Position numbers and translations under genes: made by a program. The notes beneath the pieces are model-generated. The model was not told the DNA's origin. It did not search any database and was given only the letters and a program-made list of their open reading frames with translations. Shown piece after piece: positions 1 through 9,900 of a DNA stretch of 64,000 bases (its first letter is position 1; each line of letters begins with the position of its first letter). The DNA comes from Candidatus Peregrinibacteria bacterium (GTDB taxonomy: Bacteria; Patescibacteriota; Gracilibacteria; Peribacterales; Peribacteraceae): NCBI GenBank assembly GCA_016186175.1, contig JACPMB010000009.1:1-64000 (forward strand), given 5' to 3'.

Positions 1-150
1 TCTCGCGGAAGAAGAGGGCGGAGAAACTGGACTGCATGGGAAGAGGGGGAAATGGCTAAGGATTGCTAAAATCCTAGCATTCACATGCTCAAAATCCGCT
101 TGAATCAGAGCGGGATTATGGGGTGTTTTTCATCGGTTCCAACAAAAAAC

Positions 151-178
151 TTGCCGATAATCAGAAAACCGCTATAGT
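151..178 (+). promoter_or_regulatory. Putative sigma70-type promoter upstream of nusA (TTGCCG-N16-TATAGT)
   Basis: Hexamers read directly; located about 90 bp before the nusA start. Confidence 0.35.
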
Positions 179-265
179 CGGACTACTGGTGTTTCCTGAA
201 TTCACACTATTCCTTTGTTTGGAATGGTGGCCTTCGCCGTTTGCTTAGTTCTACCTCCGAGTCCA

Positions 266-1474
266 ATGAAAGCCTCTTTCCTCGCCGCGATCAATCAAAT
301 CTGTTCCGAAAAGAACGTCAAGCCCGACCAGGTGATCGAGGCCGTAAAGCAGGCCATCGCAACCGCGTATCGAAAAGATTACGGCAACAAGGAGCAGGAA
401 ATTCGCGTGGAGCTGGAGGAAGGACGCGAAATGCCGACCATTTTGCTCGTGAAAGAAGTGGTGGAAAGCGTGGAGAATGACAATTTCGAGATCAGTATCA
501 GGGATGCGCGCAAGATCAAGCCGGATGCGGAGATCGGCGACGAAATAGCGATTGACGTCACTCCCGTTGAGTACGGCCGCATCGCGACGCAAGCGGCCAA
601 ACAGGTGATTTTGCAAAAGCTTCAGGAGGCCGAAAAGCAGAGCCTGTACGAAATGTTCAAGGATCGCGAAGAGGAATTGCTAACGGCCAACGTCACTAAA
701 GTTGACCCAAACTGGGTGACTCTTGAGATTGAAGGAATGACAGTGAGCCTGCCGTGGCGCGAGCAGATTCCGGGTGAACACTATTATACCGGAAAGCGCA
801 TCCGCGTGTATCTGGACAAAGTGGAGCTTACCGGAAAGGGCCCCCAGCTGCGGATTTCGAGGACTCACCCAAGTCTGGTGAAAAAACTGCTGGAGCTCGA
901 AATTCCGGAAGTGCGCAACGGCGATGTGGAGATCATGGGCATCGCCCGCGACGCCGGATTCCGGAGCAAAGTGGCTGTAAAAAGCAACGACCCGCGCATT
1001 GACCCGATCGGCGCGTGCGTCGGGCAAAAGGGCGTACGCATCCAGGCAGTGATGGAGGAGATCAATGGCGAGCGCGTGGACATGATCGAATATTCGCCGG
1101 ATCCGATTAAATTGATTTCACTGGCTCTTCAGCCCGCCGCGATCTCCGCGGTTATAATTGTGAACGATCAGGAGCGTTTGGATGAACAGGGCCGCAAAGT
1201 GAAGAAACGAGCCGCTGTCTTCGTGGAAGAAGCCCAGCGCCCCATGGCGATCGGCAAGAAAGGCCAGAACATCCGCCTTGCCACGCAGCTTACCGGCTAC
1301 GAGCTGGACATGTACAACTATGCCGAACTGCCGGCCTTTAAGGCGAAACTCGCGGAGCTGAGGGGCGAGCCGCTCCCTTCTTCCGGCGCCGAAGCACCAC
1401 CCGCTGAGTCGGCAGGAGAACCCTCCCCCAATGCAGAAGGTACCGGCGTCGCCACGGAAACAACCGATAATTGA
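266..1474 (+). CDS. nusA: Transcription termination/antitermination factor NusA
   Basis: ORF from internal Met MKASFLAAINQICSEKNV; NusA N-terminal domain, S1 and two KH-like regions (GACVGQKGVRIQAVMEEINGERVDMIEYS; AIGKKGQNIRLATQLTGYELDM). Confidence 0.95.
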   Translation: MKASFLAAINQICSEKNVKPDQVIEAVKQAIATAYRKDYGNKEQEIRVELEEGREMPTILLVKEVVESVENDNFEISIRDARKIKPDAEIGDEIAIDVTPVEYGRIATQAAKQVILQKLQEAEKQSLYEMFKDREEELLTANVTKVDPNWVTLEIEGMTVSLPWREQIPGEHYYTGKRIRVYLDKVELTGKGPQLRISRTHPSLVKKLLELEIPEVRNGDVEIMGIARDAGFRSKVAVKSNDPRIDPIGACVGQKGVRIQAVMEEINGERVDMIEYSPDPIKLISLALQPAAISAVIIVNDQERLDEQGRKVKKRAAVFVEEAQRPMAIGKKGQNIRLATQLTGYELDMYNYAELPAFKAKLAELRGEPLPSSGAEAPPAESAGEPSPNAEGTGVATETTDN

Positions 1475-1504
1475 GGAGTTCCTACGAATTGAGTGAGCAG
1501 TGTT

Positions 1505-1807
1505 TCAGCCCAGAAATTTGTCCACTACGCCAAATCCTTTATGCGTAAGCCGTGCTTTTTCGATCATATCCCAATACTTTTGATAGGCGACGCCGGTCAG
1601 GATTTTGACAGTCCACTGCTCGCCGTTTTTTTCGCACAGCCCGCAGATAAATTTCGCATGCGATTGTAATAGCAGTTCGCCAAAGCTCACTCTGGTTTGC
1701 TCGGAAACCATTTTGACATTTCCTTCGATCGGCGGCATTAGTTCCAACGCATCAATACGTTTCAATTCCTCTGTAATTCTGTCATGACGCGAGGCTGATG
1801 TATTCAT
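1505..1807 (-). CDS. Hypothetical protein (100 aa)
   Basis: Complete ORF filling the gap between nusA and the exonuclease/helicase gene; no recognised family. Confidence 0.5.
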   Translation of the reverse strand: MNTSASRHDRITEELKRIDALELMPPIEGNVKMVSEQTRVSFGELLLQSHAKFICGLCEKNGEQWTVKILTGVAYQKYWDMIEKARLTHKGFGVVDKFLG

Positions 1808-1898
1808 AGATGGCGTGACAAAAAGAGCACTTATTAAAACTCAGCACATTAGATGTGTCAAGTATATAGCGAGCCGCAGTCTCTCTATCCTCTGCTTA

Positions 1899-4316
1899 AT
1901 GAAACTCCCCTCTCTGCCATTCGTCGTTCTGGATACGGAAACGACCGGCTTGGTTCCGAAAGTGCACAAAGTGATTGAATTCGCCAGCGTCGAAGTTCGG
2001 GACGGAGAAGTGCAGACTGAATACGATCAATTGTTTCATAACGCCGATGTGCCTCCCGTCGTGCAGACGCTAACGCGGATCAGGACGACGGACCTGACCG
2101 GCATGCCGGTTCTCCGGGAGCGTATGGAAGATATTCTTCGGCATATTCCAAAAGACGCGCTGATTGTAGGGCAAAACATTGCCTTTGATATTGGCATGTT
2201 GAAAGGCGAAGGAATTGATTTGAGCGATCGGCCGTTAATAGACACGGCCATGCTGGCGTCGCTCGTATTCCCGGAGCTGGAAAGCTACTCACTCGGATAC
2301 CTGAGCGCCGCACTGAAATTGAACCATGAGCCGCGGCATCGGGCTCTGGGAGACGCCAGGGCAACGCTGGAACTTCTTGGTAAATGCTGGGAGCGTCTGC
2401 TCGGACTTCCACAGAGCCTGCGCGATCTCGCCGATGCGATCATGGAGCGCGGCCCGAATGGCTACAAGATGTTTTTTAAGGCCATTCCTGCATCAAAATC
2501 AAAAAAAGAGCCGGCGTGGATGAAATGGCAGGAAGCGTCACCGGCTCCGTCTTTCGTAAGCGTCGCGGCTGCCGTGTTCAAAACTGGAGAAATCGGCGTT
2601 CCTGACATTGTTGACGAGCCTCTTTATCCGGAGCATTTGCAATGTTTGATTGAAGGGGCAATGGCAGATACATCCGCACGTCATTGGATTGCTGTAAAAA
2701 ATCTCAGACGGACGGCTTGGTGTTCCAAGGCGAATGTCCGCGTCATTAGACCTCCTAACTCGTTGGTTGACGTCAATGCCGTACTCAATTTTGCCAGGCA
2801 AAAGGAGTACACCGCCGACGAAGCGACGCTTGCGCTCAAACTGGCGTGGTACGAGCCTGGACGCCGCGATCAGTTCCCATTGCATGGAGGGGAAGAGTCG
2901 GTATGGAACGGGAAACTAAGCTGCACGGCGGAATCGAAGGAGTATCTGAATCAATTCAGCGATCTGCCGTCCGTCGTGCTTGTGGATCACAGGGAACTGC
3001 TGGAATTTTTGCAGCATCCGGATCACCCGGGCGCCAGGGCGATGAACGAATCCGCCAATTCGGCTGCGCGCGTGATTATTGACGACGCCTCCATGCTGGA
3101 GGACACGTCCACCAAGGCTTACGGCTGGTTCTGTTCGATGGACGACATGCGCGCCGCGGCGCAGGGAGACGTCATTCTTACGCGATTTGCGGATACGCTT
3201 CAATTATGGGTGGAGAAAGTCCGCCAATTTCAGGATATCCGATATCTTACGAGCGGCGACTTGGGATCGCCCGACTGCAAAGGGCTGTTGAATCTCCTGG
3301 AAGAAATCATGCAAAGGGAATGGCCGGCAAAACTTCTCCGGTATCTGGAAGATTTGCGCAACATACTGCAAACCGAAAATCTCGCGCACCGCATCGCGTG
3401 GATAGAACAAAAACCGAACGGAAGCCAGATTCTGCAATCGGTCCCTGAACGGATCGGCCGGCTGCTAAGCGATAATCTGTTCAAGCGTTTCTCCACGACC
3501 CTTCTTGTTCCGCAAGGATCGGCGAAGATGTTGCCGGAAATTCTTCCGCCGCATGATTCCGGATTGCAAATTGCGAATTACGGAAGCCTCCGCAATCCGC
3601 CATTCTGCCCCCCGTCCGACCGGATCGTTCTGGCGAGCGCTCAGGACGATATTCGCAATTTTATTCCCATTGCCTTTGAAGCCCATCCCGACCTTGAAGC
3701 GATTTTCATGTCCCCCATCTCCGGCAAAATTGTGATCATTCTTCCCGGCAAGAGCGCCATCGAAGATCTATACATAAAGTATTCGGAAGCGCTTGAGGCA
3801 AAAGGAACGGAAATGATCTGCCAGGGCATGAGCGGCGGCATGGGGCGGATGCAGGCCGAATTCCTCGCGTCCGGCGGGTCTGCCGTGTGGCTCGTGACAC
3901 CATGGATGTTTGAGGGGACGGATTTGCCGACAGGCACGGTGAACCGCCTGATCTTGAAGGCGCTGCCATTCGATCATCCAAATCATCCGGTTTTGAGCCG
4001 CCGCGCACAGCATTATCGCGATCCGTTCAACGAATATTCCCTTCCACGCCTGATGCACCGCCTATTCCGTCTGCTTCGGACATTTGCCCGAATCAGAACC
4101 ACCGATGTAGATGTGCGCATACTGGATGACCGCATCACAACAAAAGCATACGGGAAAACAGTGAAGGCGTATCTGGAACAATTTTCACCTCCCGGTGCGC
4201 CTTCCGTCGCGCCGGCGGCGCCTTCCGCGGAAGCAAAAGACGCAAAAGAGATGAATGGTGAAAAGAGAGAGCGCAAGAAAAATCCGCAGCCGAAAGATCA
4301 GATGGCGTTGTTTTGA
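1899..4316 (+). CDS. DnaQ-type 3'-5' exonuclease fused to a DinG-like helicase region
   Basis: N-term VVLDTETTGLVPKVHKVIEFASVEV...GQNIAFDIGML...HRALGDARATLELL (DEDDh exonuclease). C-term TPWMFEGTDLPTGTVNRLILKALPFDHPNHPV and RLLRTFARIRTTDVDVRILDDRI resemble DinG C-terminal motifs. Confidence 0.8.
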   Translation: MKLPSLPFVVLDTETTGLVPKVHKVIEFASVEVRDGEVQTEYDQLFHNADVPPVVQTLTRIRTTDLTGMPVLRERMEDILRHIPKDALIVGQNIAFDIGMLKGEGIDLSDRPLIDTAMLASLVFPELESYSLGYLSAALKLNHEPRHRALGDARATLELLGKCWERLLGLPQSLRDLADAIMERGPNGYKMFFKAIPASKSKKEPAWMKWQEASPAPSFVSVAAAVFKTGEIGVPDIVDEPLYPEHLQCLIEGAMADTSARHWIAVKNLRRTAWCSKANVRVIRPPNSLVDVNAVLNFARQKEYTADEATLALKLAWYEPGRRDQFPLHGGEESVWNGKLSCTAESKEYLNQFSDLPSVVLVDHRELLEFLQHPDHPGARAMNESANSAARVIIDDASMLEDTSTKAYGWFCSMDDMRAAAQGDVILTRFADTLQLWVEKVRQFQDIRYLTSGDLGSPDCKGLLNLLEEIMQREWPAKLLRYLEDLRNILQTENLAHRIAWIEQKPNGSQILQSVPERIGRLLSDNLFKRFSTTLLVPQGSAKMLPEILPPHDSGLQIANYGSLRNPPFCPPSDRIVLASAQDDIRNFIPIAFEAHPDLEAIFMSPISGKIVIILPGKSAIEDLYIKYSEALEAKGTEMICQGMSGGMGRMQAEFLASGGSAVWLVTPWMFEGTDLPTGTVNRLILKALPFDHPNHPVLSRRAQHYRDPFNEYSLPRLMHRLFRLLRTFARIRTTDVDVRILDDRITTKAYGKTVKAYLEQFSPPGAPSVAPAAPSAEAKDAKEMNGEKRERKKNPQPKDQMALF

Positions 4317-4340
4317 AAGGCAGCTCAGATGACCCGTGCG

Positions 4341-5738
4341 TCAGTCCGCTCCTTTTCTGGAAAGAACCGTAAATACCGTTCTCCAAAGTATCCAAACATC
4401 CAGCATCGGCGACCATTCCTCGATATACCGCAAATCAAGACGGACTTCTTCGTCAAAACTCAGATTCGACCGCCCGGAAATCTGGGCCAGTCCGGTCATA
4501 CCCGGCTTTACCGCGAAGACGCGCCGTTGTTCCAGGGAGTAACGTTCCACTTCCTCGGGAAGATGCGGACGCGGCCCAACCAGTGAGAGCTGGCCTGCGA
4601 AAACGTTGAGCAATTGCGGCAATTCGTCCAGCGAGAACCGGCGCAGGAATCTCCCGAAGCTGGTCACGCGTGGATCATCGCGGATTTTGAAGAGCGGGCC
4701 ATCCAGCCGGTGATTGAGCGTCAAGAGATTCTGCTTGTGCGTGTCCGCGCCGCGCACCATCGAGCGGAATTTTAGAATGGAGATGCGGCGCCTTCCATGC
4801 TCTCCAATGCGGGCTGAGACATAGAGGATTGGCCAGCCGCCGCCGAGAAGAACCATCAATGCAAGTAAGAGAAACAGCGGGGATAAAAGCAGAATAAGAA
4901 GCGCGCCAGCGACAATGTCGAATAACCGCTTAAGCACCCTGCCCCATCCATCGAGAGTGGTCGGCTGGAAGCGGATCATCGGCAGCGGTCCCAGTCGTTC
5001 GACGAGCAGCTGATGCGGGACGTCGGCCAGAACCGGCGGCAGGAACGCGTAACCCACGTGGCGGCTGCGACATTCGTTAATTAGAGCTAGCGTCATGTCG
5101 CTTTCCGGATCAGGGTCCGTCTGAAGCACAAGATCAATCTGTTGATTCTGATGGAATATTCGTTTGAGCGCGCCGAGATCCTGCAAATGGCCGAGATACG
5201 CGTATCGCTCGTCGTGTTTAAAAGTGAACAGCGCCGTCTCTGCGAGCCCCTGACGTCCGACGGATACGACTACTCTTTTCCCGACTCCGGATCGCAGGAA
5301 CGACCTTTGGATGATAGTGAGCGCCGCTCTGATTAGTATGGAGAACACGGCGATGAACCCGGTCCCGTAAAGCAGCAGTGCGCGTGAAAAGAAGAGCTGT
5401 TTTCGGACCAGGAAATACCACGCGATCACAAGCGCGACCCAGAGCGCGGTCGCAATCAGCACCCGTCCTGCTTCCAGGAACGCGCTTTCCGTGGATTCGA
5501 GCGTATAGAGGCCCATTAACGCCGCGATGACCAGAAATGTGCCGACTCCCGGCACTACAAAGTGAATCGCGTACCAAGCCATCGGCGGGAGAGTGCCCGA
5601 TGCGTCGGCAAGCCCCAGCCCCGGGATCAGTATGATATTCAGCGAGCGCAAACGGTACGCGAGCAGCAGCGCCGCGAGCGCCGCAAGGGCGTCTAAAGGC
5701 ACCCGCAGGACGCCGAAGATCGCCTCGGATTTCTTCAC
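4341..5738 (-). CDS. Polyprenyl glycosylphosphotransferase (undecaprenyl-phosphate sugar transferase)
   Basis: N-terminal TM helices; C-terminal KRLFDIVAGALLILLLSPLF...ILKFRSM...FGRFLRRFSLDELPQLLNVFAGQLSLVGPRPHLPEEVERY...KPGMTGLAQISGRS. Confidence 0.93.
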   Translation of the reverse strand: MKKSEAIFGVLRVPLDALAALAALLLAYRLRSLNIILIPGLGLADASGTLPPMAWYAIHFVVPGVGTFLVIAALMGLYTLESTESAFLEAGRVLIATALWVALVIAWYFLVRKQLFFSRALLLYGTGFIAVFSILIRAALTIIQRSFLRSGVGKRVVVSVGRQGLAETALFTFKHDERYAYLGHLQDLGALKRIFHQNQQIDLVLQTDPDPESDMTLALINECRSRHVGYAFLPPVLADVPHQLLVERLGPLPMIRFQPTTLDGWGRVLKRLFDIVAGALLILLLSPLFLLLALMVLLGGGWPILYVSARIGEHGRRRISILKFRSMVRGADTHKQNLLTLNHRLDGPLFKIRDDPRVTSFGRFLRRFSLDELPQLLNVFAGQLSLVGPRPHLPEEVERYSLEQRRVFAVKPGMTGLAQISGRSNLSFDEEVRLDLRYIEEWSPMLDVWILWRTVFTVLSRKGAD

Positions 5739-5815
5739 AGTAACAGTTTAGCGGATTCTTACGGAGCACACGGTTTGGGATTAGACATGGCGCCGTGCCT
5801 AGAACCATGAATGGC

Positions 5816-5847
5816 CGCGCCACGGCAATCGCGATTGCCGTGGCGCG
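5816..5847. repeat. Perfect 32-bp palindrome CGCGCCACGGCAATCGCGATTGCCGTGGCGCG
   Basis: Read directly; immediately downstream of tRNA-Thr in its transcription direction. Confidence 0.9.
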
Positions 5848-5857
5848 CAGTTTTACG

Positions 5858-5932
5858 TGGAGCCGCCGGAGAGAATTGAACTCTCTACCCACGCATTACA
5901 AGTGCGTTGCTCTGCCGATGAGCTACGGCGGC
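5858..5932 (-). tRNA. tRNA-Thr (anticodon TGT), CCA encoded
   Basis: Minus strand GCCGCCGTAGCTCATCGGCAGAGCAACGCACTTGTAATGCGTGGGTAGAGAGTTCAATTCTCTCCGGCGGCTCCA folds as a cloverleaf; anticodon loop CTTGTAA. Confidence 0.95.
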
Positions 5933-6012
5933 CCGCAACAGCAAGACTACAAGGGCGGCAAAATCACGACAATCTTGTTGTTTAAAACTTCAAAACGCGC
6001 GATATTGCAGCT

Positions 6013-6482
6013 TCCCGCTCTTTGGATGATCGCTTCGGCGCAGTCTTGCCCTGAGCGCAAGCGAAGGACAGGCGAGGCCTTAGAGGAACGTCCGGGCTTC
6101 ACCGGAACGCCATGTGGGTAACGCCCATCTTCATGTCGTATATCAAAAGGACATGAACGGACCAGTGCCACAGTGACGAATCTCGTTCGCATCTCCGTTC
6201 GACGGAGACCAAGATGAGAGTGAAACGCCCCGGGAACCGGGGTCATTCGCGCTTGCGCCATGCAACGCGAAGGAGGGTAAACTCATGGTGAAGCAAGGAG
6301 GATTTGGGTCGCGGGAATTTTGATGGTTCCGTCATCCCCGCCGCCCCTCCGCTAGAAATCGGCAGCAATGCCGATTCCAGAGAGATGATCATCGTTGTTA
6401 AGTGCCGATTTATCTGTAGCGAGCTCCGTCGAACCAAATCGGCAACTGACAATACAGAACCCGGCGTACAGAAGAGTGGAAA
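6013..6482 (+). ncRNA. rnpB: RNase P RNA (type A-like)
   Basis: Conserved GAGGAACGTCCGGGCTTC, GGTAAAC...GCAAGGAGGATTTGGG and ACAGAACCCGGCGTACAG motifs; terminal P1 pairing CCGCTCTT (6015-6022) with AAGAGTGG (6472-6479). Confidence 0.9.
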
Positions 6483-6489
6483 CGGATCT

Positions 6490-6509
6490 GGCGGCGCATG
6501 CCGCCTTTT
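6490..6509 (+). terminator. Rho-independent terminator after rnpB
   Basis: GGCGGC-GCAT-GCCGCC-TTTT. Confidence 0.8.
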
Positions 6510-6540
6510 CCGTATGCAAAAAGCGCAGCGATTAAGTGCG

Positions 6541-6993
6541 TCAACGTGTAACGCTTATATTTTCTGCTCTCTCGGCTCCCGGCGCGGCTACCGTGATGCT
6601 GCCGTTTGCGCCTTCTATTATCGTATAGCGCGTGCCGGTTCCTGTCGCCGCGACTTGCGGATCGCGCGGTATGTCGGTGAGATATATGCCGAAGAGCGCA
6701 TTCAGACTCACGCCGCTGAACGCCGTCTCGCAATCAGCGGGCGGGACGTCTGGCTGGCAAATAATTTTGGGCGCGTCTTTCGGAATTCCCGCAGGTAACT
6801 TGCCGCTGTTATCCAGCGCGTATGCGCCGACTGCGTTCGCAATCGAATTGACATCCGACCGGCGCTGCTCGTCCCTCGCTTCCGAGAGCGATTTCGCAGG
6901 ATTTATGGCGACGATGACGATGGACGCCAGAATGACGATGATTCCGATCACCAGAAGCAATTCGATTAAGGTGAAGCTGGATCGAGAAGGCAT
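6541..6993 (-). CDS. Type IV pilin-like prepilin
   Basis: MPSRSSFTLIELLLVIGIIVILASIVIVAINP class III prepilin signal with Glu+5. Confidence 0.92.
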   Translation of the reverse strand: MPSRSSFTLIELLLVIGIIVILASIVIVAINPAKSLSEARDEQRRSDVNSIANAVGAYALDNSGKLPAGIPKDAPKIICQPDVPPADCETAFSGVSLNALFGIYLTDIPRDPQVAATGTGTRYTIIEGANGSITVAAPGAERAENISVTR

Positions 6994-7100
6994 ACGAAAG
7001 AGAAATAATTCCGCAGCAGACTATACCAATGTCCGCGCAGCCCCGCATACTTTATTCTTTTTCGCTAGCCAAAGCCCAACATGGCATATACACTCATAGC

Positions 7101-8609
7101 GTGGGCAAACGCGCGCTTCTCTCCGTTTACGACAAGACCGGCATTGAAGAATTTGCGCGGATATTGACGGAGCTCGACTTTGAAATCATCAGCACCGGCG
7201 GAACGCTAAAGACACTGAAAAAAGCCGGAATTCCTGCGATTGCCGTCGAGGATGTGACCGGATTCTCCGAATGTTTCGGAGGCCGCGTGAAGACGATGCA
7301 CCCGGCTGTTTTCGGCGGCATTTTGTTCCGCCGCGGGAATCCAGACGACGAGGCAAGCGCGGATAAGCAGAAAATCGCGCCGATAGGCCTCGTGTGCGTG
7401 AACTTGTATCCATTTGCGGATAAGCAGGACATCGAAACGATAGATATAGGCGGCCCCGCGCTGCTCAGGAGCGCAGCGAAGAACTATGAAGATGTGATCG
7501 TCGTCTGCGATCCGGCAGATTACAAACGCGTGGCCGCGGAGCTAAAAATCGGCGCTCCGTCGCAGCGCCTTCGCAGAGAGCTCGCCGCCAAAGCGTTCCT
7601 CCGCACCGCGGCGTACGATACGATGATAACTGAATGGCTTTCGGACGGAAAGAACACGGGGGTCATGCTCACGGACGGGCAAACGCTGCGATATGGGGAA
7701 AACCCGCATCAGTGGGGAAAATATTTTTCCATCTTTGAACCCTCCCATCCCGCCAGAACGACCGTTCAGCCGGAGGAGAAAGGAGTCTGCTGGCAAAAAC
7801 TCCAGGGCAAGGAAGTCAGTTATCTCAACCTTCTGGACGCCGATGCGGCGTGGGCGGCGGCGAATGAATTTGAGGCGCCGACCGCCGTTTTCGTAAAACA
7901 CGCGAATCCGTCGGGCATCGCATCGCGCGAAAGCATAGAGGATGCGTTCCAGCTGGCTTATGACGCCGACCGCCTTTCCGCGTTCGGGGTGATCATCGCG
8001 CTTAACCGGGGATGCACCGCGGAGATCGCGCAGAAGATCATCGAGCAGAAAATATTCGTGGAGGTTATAATTGCGCCGTCATTTGAAAACGGCACGCTGG
8101 AAATACTGAGGCAGAAGCCGAATATTCGAGTCATAGTTGCGTATGGCGGATTGCTTCAAAATTATCGTTCCGCCCTCGGAGGCATGCTGGTTCAGAATAC
8201 GGATGATCGAATCGTCACGGAGCGGGATCTGACGGTCGTCACGGAAAAGAAGCCGTCCGCGGATCAGGTTCGCGATCTCCTCTTCGCATGGAAATGCGTT
8301 AAGCACTGCAAGAGCAACGCCATTGTTTTCGCGAAGGATCGCGTGACGGTGGGGATCGGCGCCGGTCAGACAAGCAGGGTGGACGCCGCCTGGATCGCGG
8401 CGAAGAGGGCCGGAAAGAAGGCGAATGGAGCGGTTATGGCGAGCGACGCCTTTTTCCCTTTCCCTGATTCGGTGGAGGAAGCTGCAAGCCGCGGGATTGC
8501 CGCCATTATCCAGCCCGGCGGCTCAGTACGTGATCAGGAAATCTTTGCGAAAGCCGGAGCGCTGGAGGTGGTGATGGTTACAACGGGAGTGCGGGCATTC
8601 CGACACTGA
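7101..8609 (+). CDS. purH: Bifunctional AICAR formyltransferase/IMP cyclohydrolase PurH (probable GTG start)
   Basis: GKRALLSVYDKTGIEEFA...GGRVKTMHPAVFGGILFRR...LRYGENPHQ...FVKHANPSGIA...SDAFFPFPDSVEEAASRGIAAIIQPGGSVRDQE. Confidence 0.95.
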   Translation: MGKRALLSVYDKTGIEEFARILTELDFEIISTGGTLKTLKKAGIPAIAVEDVTGFSECFGGRVKTMHPAVFGGILFRRGNPDDEASADKQKIAPIGLVCVNLYPFADKQDIETIDIGGPALLRSAAKNYEDVIVVCDPADYKRVAAELKIGAPSQRLRRELAAKAFLRTAAYDTMITEWLSDGKNTGVMLTDGQTLRYGENPHQWGKYFSIFEPSHPARTTVQPEEKGVCWQKLQGKEVSYLNLLDADAAWAAANEFEAPTAVFVKHANPSGIASRESIEDAFQLAYDADRLSAFGVIIALNRGCTAEIAQKIIEQKIFVEVIIAPSFENGTLEILRQKPNIRVIVAYGGLLQNYRSALGGMLVQNTDDRIVTERDLTVVTEKKPSADQVRDLLFAWKCVKHCKSNAIVFAKDRVTVGIGAGQTSRVDAAWIAAKRAGKKANGAVMASDAFFPFPDSVEEAASRGIAAIIQPGGSVRDQEIFAKAGALEVVMVTTGVRAFRH

Positions 8610-8704
8610 ACAATTTACCCGCTCGCTGCACGCAATCATTTGGCGCGCTGCCGTCCGCGCCGACATACGGTGCAATCGAAGGTGTTGATTTGATTGAGGC
8701 GGCC

Positions 8705-9343
8705 TTACTCCAGACTTCTTCTGCCCGCGAGCGCTTCCCGGAGAGTGCCCTGGTCCGCGAATTCTATATCTGCCCCCATAGGCAGTCCGTGCGCCAGACG
8801 TGTGATTTTTGGAACAAGCTTCTGAAGCTTGAGCCTCAGATAGCTGGCTGTCGCTTCGCCCTCGACGTCGGGATTCATCGCAAGAATGATTTCCGCAATT
8901 TCTCCTGATCCGGCGCGATCAATTAACTCTTTCAATTTCAGCTGCTCCGGGCCCATCCCGTCTATGGGGGAAAGGACGCCGTGAAGAACATGATACAGGC
9001 CGGTATAAGACGTTTTCTCGAAGGCGACGACGTCCAGCGGACTTTCCACCACTAAAACGGTGCGGCGATCGCGGGAAGAATCTCTGCATAATTCGCAATT
9101 TTCCTCAGTCGTCACCATCTGGCATGTCGCACAATGCAGGAGTTCATTTTTGAGTTTTTGCAGAGCCGCGCCGAGCGCCTCGGGCGACGCCCTGGCGCTT
9201 CGCAACAGATGAAATGTCAGACGCTCCGCGGATTTCGGACCGATCCCGGGAAGTTTGCTGAATTCTTCGATTGTCCTCTGAATTTGCAAAGGAAGAAGCG
9301 GCACGGCCTTACAATACACCTTTGTATTGCCCATTATTTTCAT
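8705..9343 (-). CDS. recR: Recombination protein RecR
   Basis: LPGIGPKSAERLTFHLL; CATCQMV...CELC zinc finger; Toprim VVESPLDVVAFEKT. Confidence 0.96.
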   Translation of the reverse strand: MKIMGNTKVYCKAVPLLPLQIQRTIEEFSKLPGIGPKSAERLTFHLLRSARASPEALGAALQKLKNELLHCATCQMVTTEENCELCRDSSRDRRTVLVVESPLDVVAFEKTSYTGLYHVLHGVLSPIDGMGPEQLKLKELIDRAGSGEIAEIILAMNPDVEGEATASYLRLKLQKLVPKITRLAHGLPMGADIEFADQGTLREALAGRRSLE

Positions 9344-9357
9344 TTTTCAGAAGGTTC

Positions 9358-9798
9358 CTATATTTCCCTCTTTTCCCTCAACCTCCTGGCGATCTCCCGA
9401 GTCTTTATAGTTTCCCGCTTATCAGCCTTCTTTCTTCCGCGTCCGAGCCCGACGATTATTTTAATGAATTTTCCTGCGCGGACCTCGAGCGGAATTATTG
9501 ACATTCCCTTTTGTTCCGATCCCCGGCGCAATTTGGCCAGCTCGTTCTTTTTTAAGAGCAACAGACGATCGCGGTGTTCCTCATGCCCTACGCCTGGCCC
9601 GCTGAACGCATACTTGCTGATCCCCGCGCCTTTTAAGACCGGCCTGCCGTCATGGAATGAAACGTATGATCCGGAAAGGTTGACGTGTCCGCGGCGGCAT
9701 GACTTCGCCTCAGAACCCGTTAGGACGATGCCTGCCTCGACTGTTTCGATAACTTCGTAGTCATACCGCGCCCTGCGGTTTTGCGCGACCATCTTCAT
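9358..9798 (-). CDS. smpB: SsrA-binding protein SmpB
   Basis: MVAQNRRARYDYEVIETVEAGIVLTGSEAKSCRRGHVNLSGSYV...LLLLKKNELAKL. Confidence 0.95.
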   Translation of the reverse strand: MKMVAQNRRARYDYEVIETVEAGIVLTGSEAKSCRRGHVNLSGSYVSFHDGRPVLKGAGISKYAFSGPGVGHEEHRDRLLLLKKNELAKLRRGSEQKGMSIIPLEVRAGKFIKIIVGLGRGRKKADKRETIKTREIARRLREKREI

Positions 9799-9866
9799 GC
9801 ATGCATTGTAGAGACAAACGCGCCGGTGAATATTCATAGGGGTTCTGTGAAAGACCGGAATTGCAT

Positions 9867-9894
9867 TTGACAAATTTCGATAATAAAGTATACT
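9867..9894 (+). promoter_or_regulatory. Consensus sigma70 promoter TTGACA-N16-TATACT
   Basis: Hexamers at 9867-9872 and 9889-9894; points into the structured intergenic region. Confidence 0.75.
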
Positions 9895-9900
9895 TTCTAA

